Shown here in pieces: positions 40,581 to 47,984 of a stretch of DNA of 64,000 nt; the first letter of the stretch is position 1, and the number at the start of each line of letters is the position of its first letter. The DNA is from Gaiellasilicea sp963789355. GTDB lineage: Bacteria > Actinomycetota > Thermoleophilia > Gaiellales > Gaiellaceae. The DNA is taken from positions 62,001 to 126,000 of the forward strand of contig CAWBKK010000002.1 of the NCBI GenBank assembly GCA_963789355.1, given 5' to 3'. The notes below the pieces were generated by a model. That model was not told the DNA's origin. It searched no databases and saw only the letters and a list, made by a program, of their open reading frames with translations. The translations under genes and the position numbers were made by a program.

Positions 40581-41135
40581 TCAGGCGAGGGGGCGCTTCC
40601 TCGCCACGCCGGGCCGGCGTGGGAATCCCGGCGGCGTCGGGCCGGTCTTGCGCAGGACGATGAATCCGGGCGGCGACGCCACCACCTCCCCGGCGAGCCT
40701 CCCCGCTACGGTCGCAACGGCGACCCGGTCCGCCGAGGGCCCGACCCAGAGGATCACGGCGCCGCCTTCCTCGACCAGCGGCAAGCACCACTCGGCGGCG
40801 ACCTGCGGCGGAGCGAGCGCCTTCGCGACCGCGACCTTGTAACAGTCTGTTGCTTGGCTCTCGGCGCGGCCCCAGACGACGCGCAGGTTCGGGAGCTCGG
40901 CCGTCCAGCGCTCGAGGAACTCGGTCTTGCGCCGCTCTGCTTCGAGCAGCGTCACCTGGCGCTCCGGCAGCGAGGCCGCCAGTGGGATCCCGGGCGTGCC
41001 GCCACCGCTGCCGACGTCCACGATCGGCCCTTCCCAGCCCCGCACGAGCTCGAGCCCGGCGAGCGCGTCGTCCAGGAGCACGCGCCGGGCCTCGGCCGGA
41101 TCCTCGAGCGCGGTCAGACCGGGCGTCGCCACCAC
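40581..41135 (-). CDS. rsmG: 16S rRNA (guanine-527-N7)-methyltransferase
   Basis: 184 residues from GTG 41135. The SAM-binding motif is GPIVDVGSGGGTPGIPLAAS, followed by the acidic strand VTLLEAERRKTEFLERW and the C-terminal GGAVILWVGP. Homologous sequence may extend upstream (SDLLDRWLAGV) to a CTG at 41168, overlapping the jag end. Residues 93-99 (SQATDCY) between VWGRAE and VAVAKAL are encoded by a copy of the dispersed palindrome, replacing the short segment normally found there. Methylates G527 of 16S rRNA; loss is linked to low-level streptomycin resistance. Position beside parA, jag and yidC is conserved in bacteria. Confidence 0.9.
   Translation of the reverse strand: MVATPGLTALEDPAEARRVLLDDALAGLELVRGWEGPIVDVGSGGGTPGIPLAASLPERQVTLLEAERRKTEFLERWTAELPNLRVVWGRAESQATDCYKVAVAKALAPPQVAAEWCLPLVEEGGAVILWVGPSADRVAVATVAGRLAGEVVASPPGFIVLRKTGPTPPGFPRRPGVARKRPLA
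40832..40860. repeat. dispersed palindrome, copy inside rsmG
   Basis: On the minus strand it reads GAGCCAAGCAACAG, A, CTGTTACAAGGTCG. The left arm matches the consensus except one base, the right arm at about nine of 14. It is in frame in rsmG. The CAAGG variant in the right arm is shared with the copy at 62962-62990. Confidence 0.75.
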
Positions 41136-41160
41136 GCCGGCAAGCCAGCGATCCAGGAGG

Positions 41161-41865
41161 TCAGACAGCGAGATTGCGCGGGAAGATCACGACGAAGCGG
41201 TTCGGCTCGCTTCCCTCGCTGGCCGTCTCGACCTCGGGATCGTCCTTCAGCTTCTCGTGGACGATCTTGCGCTCGACGGCGGTCATCGGCTCGAGCTCGA
41301 CGCGCTGGCGGGTCGCCGCCGCCTGCTCGGCCATCCGCAGCGCGAGCGCGTCCAGGGTGGCCTGGCGGCGGTCGCGATAGCCGGCCGCGTCGACGACCAA
41401 AGGCTTGCGCTCTTCGTAGCGGCCGCGGAAGACGATCGCATTCGCGAGGTACTGGATCGCGTCGATCGTCTGGCCGTGTCGGCCGATCAGCATCCCGAGC
41501 TCGTCGCCCTCGCAGAGCACCCGGATCTCGTCCTCGGTCTCCTCGATCTCGACGGTACAGCGCACGCCGATCTCGTACGCGATCCGCTCCACGACCTCGC
41601 GGAGACGCGCGGCGTCCGGGCTCTCGCCCTCCCGAGGAGCGGGCGCGTGCGGCGCACGAGCCGGCGCCGACGCGGCCTCGACGGACGCGATCACCCGCGC
41701 CGGCTCGTAGCCGACGCCGAGGAGACCGCGCTCGCCCTCGCTGACGACCTGAAAGCGCACGGCCTCCTTGTCGAGACCGGGGCTCATCCGCTCGAGTTCG
41801 CGAAGCGCCGCCCACTTCGCCTCGCCGACGGTCTCGCCGACCATCTCGACAGCGATCTCGCTCAC
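41161..41865 (-). CDS. jag: Jag/KhpB-family RNA-binding protein (Jag-N, KH, R3H)
   Basis: 234 residues. The N-terminal Jag domain (VEMVGETVGEAKWAALREL and GERGLLGVGYEPARV) is followed by a KH domain containing EGDELGMLIGRHGQTIDAIQ (GxxG loop in IGRHGQT), and a C-terminal R3H domain with LEPMTAVERKIVHEKLKDDP. RNA-binding cofactor associated with cell envelope and division control; next to yidC in many bacteria. GTG 41865 overlaps the yidC stop (GTGA). Confidence 0.92.
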   Translation of the reverse strand: MSEIAVEMVGETVGEAKWAALRELERMSPGLDKEAVRFQVVSEGERGLLGVGYEPARVIASVEAASAPARAPHAPAPREGESPDAARLREVVERIAYEIGVRCTVEIEETEDEIRVLCEGDELGMLIGRHGQTIDAIQYLANAIVFRGRYEERKPLVVDAAGYRDRRQATLDALALRMAEQAAATRQRVELEPMTAVERKIVHEKLKDDPEVETASEGSEPNRFVVIFPRNLAV

Positions 41866-42680
41866 CGGCGGGAGCTGCCCTTCTTGCGCTTGACCTTGCG
41901 GACGCGCGGCGGAGTCGGAGTCGGCTTCTTCTCCACGACCGCCTTCTCGGCTGCGGCTGCCTCGACCTGGGCCTTGGGCGGCGTGCGGGAGCTCTTCTTC
42001 GGCGGCGGTTGTGGCTTTGGCGTCAGCCGCCGAGTGATCAGACCCTGGCCGGTTGTCCACAGGTTCGTCGTCAGCCAGTAGAGCATCAGGCCGGAAGGAA
42101 AGTTGAGCACGAAGGGGATGAAGGCGATCGGGAGGATCAGCAGCAGCGCCCGCTGGGCCGGCTGCATGTTCGCCGACATCAGGTACGACGACGTCAGCTG
42201 GCTGATCGCGTAGAGGACGATCAGGAGCGGCCCCCAGCCGACCTTCGTGTCCTCGGTGATGTCGATCAGGTTCAGCCACTCGACGCTCGACCCGGCGTAC
42301 TGCGCCTGCGTCAGGATCTCGGAGTCGAAGTCGCGCAGGACGAAGAAGAGGCCGATGAAGACCGGAAACTGGGCCACGATCGGCAGGCACGAGGAGGCCG
42401 GGTTGATCTGGTTCTCCTTGTAGAACGCCATCATCTCCTGGTTCATCCGCTGCTTGTCCTGCTTGTAGCGCTGCTGGATCGCCTTCATCTCGGGTGCGTG
42501 CGCCTGCAGGTTCTGCATCGAGTGGATCTGGCGGACGGTCAGCGGTACGAGCACCATCCGGACGATCACGACGAGCGCGACGATCGACCACGCCCAGGTC
42601 AGCCCGACCGAGTCGTGCAGATGCGTGAGAATCCACGTCAGCAGGTCCTCGAGCGGGGTGAGGATGCTGGCAACGATCAC
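41862..42680 (-). CDS. yidC: membrane protein insertase YidC
   Basis: 272 residues, the short Gram-positive form. Five transmembrane helices carry VGLTWAWSIVALVVIVRMVL, the cytoplasmic coiled region AIQQRYKQDKQRMNQEMMAF, LPIVAQFPVFIGLFFVLRDF and LNFPSGLMLYWLTTNLWTTG. The positively charged groove Arg lies in IVRMVLVPLTVRQ. The C-terminal tail is Lys/Pro-rich, as in ribosome-binding YidC. GTG 42680 overlaps the yidD stop (GTGA). Confidence 0.94.
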   Translation of the reverse strand: MIVASILTPLEDLLTWILTHLHDSVGLTWAWSIVALVVIVRMVLVPLTVRQIHSMQNLQAHAPEMKAIQQRYKQDKQRMNQEMMAFYKENQINPASSCLPIVAQFPVFIGLFFVLRDFDSEILTQAQYAGSSVEWLNLIDITEDTKVGWGPLLIVLYAISQLTSSYLMSANMQPAQRALLLILPIAFIPFVLNFPSGLMLYWLTTNLWTTGQGLITRRLTPKPQPPPKKSSRTPPKAQVEAAAAEKAVVEKKPTPTPPRVRKVKRKKGSSRR

Positions 42681-42886
42681 GCTGGATCGACCCCGCCGTG
42701 ACTCCAGGGATTGCAGCGGAGAAGCCGCCAGCCGGCCTTCGCCGAGCCCTTGAGCAGCCCGTGCGCACGCAGGGCATCGAGCGCGTACTGCGAGCAGCTC
42801 GGATGGAACTTGCACGTGTTCGCCGGCGTCAGCAGGCCGAACGTGTAGCGCCACGCCTGAACGAGTCCGATCCCCAGGTACTTCAT
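42677..42886 (-). CDS. yidD: membrane protein insertion efficiency factor YidD
   Basis: 69 residues. The family core is complete: YTFGLLTPANTCKFHPSCSQ, YALDALRAHGLLKGSAKAGW and RLLRCNPWSHGGVDP with the conserved Cys residues. An N-terminal amphipathic/hydrophobic helix (MKYLGIGLVQAW) associates with the membrane. It assists YidC-dependent insertion. ATG 42886 overlaps the rnpA stop (ATGA). Confidence 0.93.
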   Translation of the reverse strand: MKYLGIGLVQAWRYTFGLLTPANTCKFHPSCSQYALDALRAHGLLKGSAKAGWRLLRCNPWSHGGVDPA

Positions 42887-43236
42887 GCGGCCGCCTTCTC
42901 GAGCACCTCGGTCACGCGCTCGGCGAGCCACTCGTGGCCGCGGGTATCCGCCGGCTCCGCCAGCCCGGGGCGGGCGACGAGCACGTAGTCGTGGCCGGGA
43001 AGCGCGCGCTCCGCGAGCTCCGTCCAGGTCTCGCGCAGTTGGCGCTTGACGCGGTTTCGCACGACCGCGTTGCCGACCGACTTCGGGACCGCGAGCCCCA
43101 GCCGAGGCTCGGTCGAGTCCGCGCTCTCATCCCGCGGGAACCAGTAGAGGACGAGAAACCTCGTCGACGCGGAGCGGCCGCTGCGATAGACGGCATCGAA
43201 GTCCCGGGAGCGGGACAGGCGGTGGCGGCGCTGCAC
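42883..43236 (-). CDS. rnpA: ribonuclease P protein component
   Basis: 117 residues. The N-terminal RLSRSRDFDAVYRSGRSAS and the signature GNAVVRNRVKRQLRETW (RNR motif) are typical of the RNase P protein, which helps the catalytic RNA remove tRNA 5' leaders. GTG 43236 gives the normal length; the open frame further upstream covers rpmH in another frame. It is 23 bases downstream of rpmH, the usual partner. Confidence 0.94.
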   Translation of the reverse strand: MQRRHRLSRSRDFDAVYRSGRSASTRFLVLYWFPRDESADSTEPRLGLAVPKSVGNAVVRNRVKRQLRETWTELAERALPGHDYVLVARPGLAEPADTRGHEWLAERVTEVLEKAAA

Positions 43237-43259
43237 GGTTCGAGAATAGACGGGCGGGG

Positions 43260-43394
43260 TCAGGCGGAGAGCCGCTTGCGGCCCTTGGCGCGGCGCCGCT
43301 TGAGAATCGCCTGGCCGGCACGCGTCGCCATCCGCGAGCGGAAACCGTGCTTGCGCTTGCGGCGGCGAACGTTGGGCTGATAGGTGCGCTTCAA
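43260..43394 (-). CDS. rpmH: 50S ribosomal protein L34
   Basis: 44 residues: KRTYQPNVRRRKRKHGFRSR followed by MATRAGQAILKRRRAKGRKR. This is the complete L34 sequence. The start is TTG 43394 with a GGAG ribosome binding site eight bases upstream. First gene of the leftward rpmH-rnpA-yidD-yidC-jag-rsmG run. A TATACT -10-like box lies on the same strand at 43450-43445. Confidence 0.95.
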   Translation of the reverse strand: MKRTYQPNVRRRKRKHGFRSRMATRAGQAILKRRRAKGRKRLSA

Positions 43395-43444
43395 GAGAGT
43401 GACTCCGGTCGAGAAAGAGAGAAGCCGCCGAAGCGGGGAGAGGA

Positions 43445-43450
43445 AGTATA
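43445..43450 (-). promoter_or_regulatory. rpmH: candidate -10 box of the rpmH operon
   Basis: On the minus strand TATACT lies about 50 bases upstream of the rpmH start. The -35 region is not convincing and overlaps a DnaA box (43471-43479), which would let DnaA affect rpmH transcription. Confidence 0.35.
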
Positions 43451-43618
43451 GACACGCGGTTCGAAAACGGTTATCCACAGCCGGGAGCGAGCCGGGAAAA
43501 GACCCGCAAACGAGCACTGCCGACCCACCCAACCCCCGGTCTTTCCACACCTGTGGACAAGGATGTGGATGTTGCTAACTCCCTGCAAATACCCTCCTTT
43601 TACTCCCGTCAGGGGCGG

Positions 43619-43647
43619 TTGAGGGCTGCCGGAGACGCTGCTATGCT
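43619..43647 (+). promoter_or_regulatory. dnaA: candidate dnaA promoter
   Basis: TTGAGG (43619-43624) and TATGCT (43642-43647) are separated by exactly 17 bases, a good sigma-70-type arrangement. A ribosome binding site AAGGAG follows at 43671-43676 before GTG 43688. The upstream DnaA boxes fit autoregulation. Confidence 0.6.
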
Positions 43648-43687
43648 CGCCGCTTCCTGACCCCCGAGTGAAGGAGCCGGCCGCGGC

Positions 43688-45058
43688 GTGGAGCATCAAA
43701 TTGAGCTGACTGCAGGGAACCTGTGGGATGAGGTGTCGAGTCGGCTCAAAGGGGCGCTCAACGAGGCGACGTTCGAGAATTGGTTCGGGAGCACGGAGGG
43801 GATCGCGCTCAGCGATGACGCCTTCACCCTGTCCGTGCCGAATGACTTCGCCCGGGAGTGGATCGAGGGGCACTTCCTCGGCCTGATCCGTGCCGCGGTC
43901 AAGGATGCGACCGGCCACGAGCGTCGCGTCCACCTGAGCGTCCGCGACGAGGACTCCGCCGAGCAGAGCTCGGACGGACATCCGCTCGAACAGCCGGTTC
44001 GCCCGCGGCCGCTCGAGCCGGCTGCGAGCGGCTCGATGAGCCTGAAGTACACGTTCGACCTCTTCGTGATCGGCTCCTCGAACCGGTTCGCGCACGCCGC
44101 GGCGCTCGCCGTCGCAGAAGCGCCGGCGCAGGCGTACAACCCGCTCTTCATCTACGGCGGCACCGGCCTGGGCAAGACGCACCTGCTCCAGGCGGTCGGC
44201 CAGTACGTCGGCGAGCACGGCAACGGCCTGACTGCGCGCTACGTCACGAGCGAGACGTTCATGAACGACTTCATCAACTCGCTTCGCGACAAGCGGATCG
44301 AGGGCTTCAAGCAGCGGTACCGCACCTACGACGTCCTCCTCGTCGACGACGTGCAGTTCTTCGAGGGCAAGGAGCGGATCCAGGAGGAGTTCTTCCACAC
44401 GTTCAACTCGCTCTACGAGGCGGGTCGCCAGATCGTGATCTCGTCCGACCGGCCGCCGAAGGAGATCGCGACCCTGGAGGAGCGCCTGCGCTCGCGCTTC
44501 GAGTGGGGGTTGATCACGGACATCCAGCCGCCGGACCTGGAGACGCGGATCGCGATCCTGCGCAAGAAGGAGAAGACGGACCGAATCCACGTTCCCGACC
44601 CGGACGTCCTCACCTACGTCGCCGAGCGCGTGACGACCAACATCCGCGAGCTCGAGGGCGCGCTGACGCGAGTCGTCGCCTTCTCCTCGCTGACGGGCCG
44701 GCCGATGACGGTCGAGCTCGCCGAGGACGTGCTCAAGGACGTCTTCCCACAGGGACAGTCGGTCGAGATCTCGATCCGCCGGATCCAGGAGACGGTGTCG
44801 GAGCGCTTCGGGATGACGGTGAACGAGCTCTGCAGCGCCAAACGCTCGCAGGCGATCGCCTACCCGCGCCAGGTCGCGATGTACCTCTCGCGCGCGCTCA
44901 CTGACTCGTCGCTGCCGAAGATCGGCAAGGAGTTCGGCGGTCGCGATCACACGACGGTGATGCACGCGAACGCGAAGATCGAGGGGATGATTCGCGAGGA
45001 CCGCACTGTGTACAACCTTGTGCAGGAACTGACCGCACGGATCAAGCAGGCCGGCTGA
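43688..45058 (+). CDS. dnaA: chromosomal replication initiator protein DnaA
   Basis: 456 residues. Domain I is at about 1-90, a short linker (domain II) follows, then the AAA+ domain with Walker A YGGTGLGKTHLLQA, Walker B VLLVDDVQFF, sensor region SSDRPPKEI and sensor 2 NIRELEGALTRV. Domain IV carries the DNA-binding signature GGRDHTTVMHANAKI. It melts the origin and recruits the helicase. GTG 43688 has an AAGGAG site. DnaA boxes lie on both sides of the gene. Confidence 0.97.
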   Translation: MEHQIELTAGNLWDEVSSRLKGALNEATFENWFGSTEGIALSDDAFTLSVPNDFAREWIEGHFLGLIRAAVKDATGHERRVHLSVRDEDSAEQSSDGHPLEQPVRPRPLEPAASGSMSLKYTFDLFVIGSSNRFAHAAALAVAEAPAQAYNPLFIYGGTGLGKTHLLQAVGQYVGEHGNGLTARYVTSETFMNDFINSLRDKRIEGFKQRYRTYDVLLVDDVQFFEGKERIQEEFFHTFNSLYEAGRQIVISSDRPPKEIATLEERLRSRFEWGLITDIQPPDLETRIAILRKKEKTDRIHVPDPDVLTYVAERVTTNIRELEGALTRVVAFSSLTGRPMTVELAEDVLKDVFPQGQSVEISIRRIQETVSERFGMTVNELCSAKRSQAIAYPRQVAMYLSRALTDSSLPKIGKEFGGRDHTTVMHANAKIEGMIREDRTVYNLVQELTARIKQAG

Positions 45059-45216
45059 TTTCTGTGGAAACCTGCCGAAACGCGAATCAGCCTGTTAACA
45101 CCTACCTTTTCTCCACCGGTTTCCTCCACCGAGCAACGTGGCTCGTAGAGCCGGTTCGTGCCGTCTTCCCCGTTGTCCACACTCCCTATGACTTCTACGA
45201 AAGGATTTAAAGAACT
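45059..45216. other. dnaA-dnaN intergenic region with DnaA boxes and AT-rich stretch
   Basis: A reverse GTTTCCACA at 45063-45071 and a forward TTGTCCACA at 45173-45181 flank a moderately AT-rich stretch. Another AT-rich stretch (GAAAGGATTTAAAGAACTAT) lies just before dnaN. In Streptomyces and Mycobacterium the origin is in this spacer, so it is an alternative or additional origin segment. Confidence 0.55.
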
Positions 45217-46407
45217 ATGGAAACAGAGATAGCAGGGGCCGGCCTCCGCGACGATGTGGCCGAAGCTGCGACGATGCCGGAGATGACGACCGGAACCGGC
45301 ATGAAGATCAGCGTCGCCCGCGACGAGCTCGTCGCGAAGCTCGGCGTCGTCTCCCGCGCTGTCTCGACTCGAGGCACCGTCCAGGTGCTCTCGGGGATCC
45401 TCGTCCGTGCAGACGGCGACACGCTGACCCTTGCCGCGACCGACATGGAGCTCTCGCTGCGGACGACGCTCGAGGCCCAGGTCGAGGGAGACGGCGCGGT
45501 TGTCATTCCCGGCAAGCCGCTCGTCGAGCTCGCGCGCCTGCTGCCCGAGAGCGACGTCACGATCGAGTACCGCCCCGAGGAGGGCACGGTGCAGATCGTC
45601 TCCGGCTCCTACAGCTCGCGCCTGCACGTGTTCAACGCGGAGGACTTCCCTCGCCTGCCAGCCGTCGACGCGCAGCTGCACTCGATCGATCGCGAGGCGT
45701 TGCTCGAAACCGTCGATCGCGTGGCGCGGTCCGCCTCGCGCGACGAGTCGCGCCCGGTGCTGACGGGGATCCTCGTCCGCTTCGAGGCGGGGAAGCTGGT
45801 CATGGTCGCAACCGACTCCTATCGCCTCTCGGTCAAGGAGACCGAGCTCGGCGAGGCCGCGCCCGAGCTCGAGGCGATCATCCCGGCGCGCGCGTTGACC
45901 GAGCTGTCGCGCCTGGCCGGCGGCGACACGGTCGAGCTCGGCGTCCACGAGAACCATGTCGTCTTCGGCACCGGCGCGGGTGACGCGGCCGATGCCTGGC
46001 TGACCACGCGCCGGATCGACGGCCAGTTCCCGAACTACCGACAGCTGCTCCCGGAGACGTTCGAGGTGGAGCTGACGCTGCCGAAATCGGAGCTCGCCGA
46101 CGTCGTCCGGCGCGCCTCCGTCCTGGCGCTCCGCAACTCGCCGCTCCGGCTGCGCCTGGCGGAAGGTGAGCTGACCGTCTCGGCGCAGACCCAGGACGTC
46201 GGCGAGACGCAGGAGACGATGCCGGCCGCCTACACCGGCGAGGAGTTCGTGATCGGCTTCAACGCGGAGTTCCTCCGTGACGGTGTCGACTCGATCGTCG
46301 GCGACGATGTCCGCGTCAAGCTGATCAACCCCCTCCGGCCCGCGATCCTCGAGGATGCGGCCGGCGACTTCACCTACCTGATCATGCCGATCAGGCTGGC
46401 CGGCTGA
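45217..46407 (+). CDS. dnaN: DNA polymerase III beta subunit (sliding clamp)
   Basis: 396 residues from ATG 45217. The ring-forming core begins at MKISVARDELVAKLGVVSRA (ATG 45301), as in other clamps. The first 28 residues are an extension not seen in typical DnaN and may instead be untranslated leader. Three repeated clamp domains follow, with LSGILVRADGDTLTLAATDM, RPVLTGILVRFEAGKLVMVA and the C-terminal YLIMPIRL that forms part of the peptide-binding pocket. The stop TGA overlaps the recF CTG. Confidence 0.94.
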   Translation: METEIAGAGLRDDVAEAATMPEMTTGTGMKISVARDELVAKLGVVSRAVSTRGTVQVLSGILVRADGDTLTLAATDMELSLRTTLEAQVEGDGAVVIPGKPLVELARLLPESDVTIEYRPEEGTVQIVSGSYSSRLHVFNAEDFPRLPAVDAQLHSIDREALLETVDRVARSASRDESRPVLTGILVRFEAGKLVMVATDSYRLSVKETELGEAAPELEAIIPARALTELSRLAGGDTVELGVHENHVVFGTGAGDAADAWLTTRRIDGQFPNYRQLLPETFEVELTLPKSELADVVRRASVLALRNSPLRLRLAEGELTVSAQTQDVGETQETMPAAYTGEEFVIGFNAEFLRDGVDSIVGDDVRVKLINPLRPAILEDAAGDFTYLIMPIRLAG

Positions 46408-47462
46408 TCGTTCGTAGGGTCACGCTCCGCGACTTCCGTAGCTACGAGCGCCTGGAGCTCGCGCTCGAGCCGGGCCTCGTCCTCGTGACAGGCGCCAACG
46501 GGGCGGGCAAGACGAATCTGCTCGAGTCCCTGCACGTCGGTACGCAGGGCTTCTCGCCTCGGACACGGGCCGACCAGCAGCTCATCCGCCTCGGTTCCGA
46601 CGGCGCCCGGGTCGCGCTCGTGGGCGATCGGGACGGCCGTCCGCTCGAGCTCGAGGTGACGCTGCAGCAGGCGGGAAAGCGCGCGAAGCTGAACGGCGCC
46701 GCCCTGCGATCGGCCGAGCAACTCCGCGCCGAGGTCGCCACGCTCGTCTTCACCCCCGACCGCCTGGCGGTCGTCAAGGGAGGACCCGCGGCCCGCCGCG
46801 CCTACTTCGACCGCACGCTCGGGAGGTTGCAGCCGAGTCGTGCTGCGCTGCCGCTCGAGTACGCGGCGGCCGTCGGCCAGCGCAACGCGGCTCTGCGGCG
46901 CGTCCAGGTCGGCGTGTCCACACGTGCGGCAGTCGCTCCCTGGACCGAGCAGGTCGCGGCTCTCGGAGCGCAGCTGGTCGACTTCCGCCGAGAGGCGTTG
47001 TCCGCGCTCTCGCCCGCCTTCGCGGAGCGGGCCGGAGAGCTGGGCCTTCCGGCTGCCGCGCTCGACTACACGGGCGAGTCGCCGACGGTGGCGGCGCTGG
47101 AGGCTCGGCTCGAACGCGACCTGGAACGAGGCGTCACCGGCCTCGGGCCGCACTTGGACGACATCACCGTCCGCTCTGGCGAGCGCGACCTGCGCAGCTT
47201 CGGCTCGCAGGGCGAGCAGCGGCTGGCCGTTCTCTCGCTGTTGCTCGCAGAGGCCGAGGTGATCGCCGAGCAGCGCGGCACGCCCCCGCTCGTCCTCCTG
47301 GACGACGTGCTCTCCGAGCTCGACGCGTCGCGGCGGCGGATCCTGGCCGAGCGCATCGGCCGGGTCGGTCAGGCCGTCGTCACCGCCACCGGCGCGGACG
47401 CGCTCCCGCTCGAGCCGGCGCAGCTGCTCGAGGTCACGCCCGGGCTGGTGGCCGCGCGGTGA
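46404..47462 (+). CDS. recF: DNA replication and repair protein RecF (apparent CTG start)
   Basis: 352 residues. Walker A is VTGANGAGKTNLLESL; the signature region is GSQGEQRLAVLSLLLAEAEV and Walker B is PLVLLDDVLSELD. The conserved RecF N-terminus (IVRRVTLRDFRSYERLELAL) lies upstream of the first ATG/GTG/TTG. Reading it back reaches CTG 46404-46406, which overlaps the dnaN TGA (CTGA), and then nothing else suitable. From this CTG the length is exactly that of RecF. RecF loads RecA at gaps with RecO and RecR. Confidence 0.92.
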   Translation: MIVRRVTLRDFRSYERLELALEPGLVLVTGANGAGKTNLLESLHVGTQGFSPRTRADQQLIRLGSDGARVALVGDRDGRPLELEVTLQQAGKRAKLNGAALRSAEQLRAEVATLVFTPDRLAVVKGGPAARRAYFDRTLGRLQPSRAALPLEYAAAVGQRNAALRRVQVGVSTRAAVAPWTEQVAALGAQLVDFRREALSALSPAFAERAGELGLPAAALDYTGESPTVAALEARLERDLERGVTGLGPHLDDITVRSGERDLRSFGSQGEQRLAVLSLLLAEAEVIAEQRGTPPLVLLDDVLSELDASRRRILAERIGRVGQAVVTATGADALPLEPAQLLEVTPGLVAAR

Positions 47463-47938
47463 TCGAACGCCTGGATGCCGAGGTGCGGCGTGAGCTCGGC
47501 CGGTTCGGGCCGATCGAGGGCGACACGGCCGCGATCGTGCGGGTCTGGCCGCGCGCGGTCGGAGAGACGGTGGCCCGGAACGCCTGGCCCGCGAGGACCG
47601 CTCGAGACGGGACGCTGCAGGTGAGCACCTCGTCGGCGACCTGGGCGTTCGAGCTCGGCCGCCTCGCCGAGACGATCCTCGCGCAGCTTCGTGCGGAGCT
47701 GGGCGATGCGACCCCGCGGGCGCTCAAGTTCGCGCCGGGCCCGATCCCGGAAGGGCAGGGTGAGGGTGCGAAGACGAGCACGAGCGCCAGCCGCGAGAGT
47801 CTCGCGCGGCACTCCGCCGAAGCGGCCGAGATCGCCGCCGGAATCGAGGACGAGGAGCTGCGCCGGCTGGTCGCGAGAGCGGCCGCCGCCAGCCTCGCGA
47901 ACGCCCGGGAAGACCGTCCCGCCGACCGGGGTTTCTGA
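47459..47938 (+). CDS. DUF721 family protein
   Basis: 159 residues. The DUF721 core reads VRVWPRAVGETVARNAWPAR, TLQVSTSSATWAFELGRLAE and ILAQLRAELG. This family commonly sits between recF and gyrB in actinobacteria, and a link to DnaA/replication control has been reported for mycobacterial and streptomycete homologues. GTG 47459 overlaps the recF stop (GTGA). The C-terminal third is Ala/Glu-rich and likely disordered. Confidence 0.9.
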   Translation: MIERLDAEVRRELGRFGPIEGDTAAIVRVWPRAVGETVARNAWPARTARDGTLQVSTSSATWAFELGRLAETILAQLRAELGDATPRALKFAPGPIPEGQGEGAKTSTSASRESLARHSAEAAEIAAGIEDEELRRLVARAAAASLANAREDRPADRGF

Positions 47939-47951
47939 TAGACTTGCTCTC

Positions 47952-47983
47952 GCCCGCAAAGAGGCTATTTGCAGGGCTTTTTT
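47952..47983 (+). promoter_or_regulatory. gyrB: terminator-like hairpin covering the gyrB leader
   Basis: GCCCGCAAA pairs with TTTGC-A-GGGC (one bulged A) around GAGGCTA and is followed by six T residues (47978-47983) and then the gyrB ATG at 47985. It has the form of an intrinsic terminator. The 3' arm also holds AGGG, the only plausible gyrB ribosome binding site, so folding would block translation. Confidence 0.65.
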
Positions 47984-47984
47984 A

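Larger units (their letters stand above)
43395..43687. other. rpmH-dnaA intergenic region, candidate replication origin with DnaA boxes
   Basis: This 293-base spacer is less GC-rich than its surroundings. It has a perfect DnaA box TTATCCACA at 43471-43479, a TTTCCACAC at 43542-43550, a reverse-strand TTGTCCACA at 43552-43560 and a reverse ACATCCACA at 43564-43572. The middle pair is arranged head to head. Genes diverge from here in both directions. The second cluster at 45059-45216 may share origin function. Confidence 0.75.
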
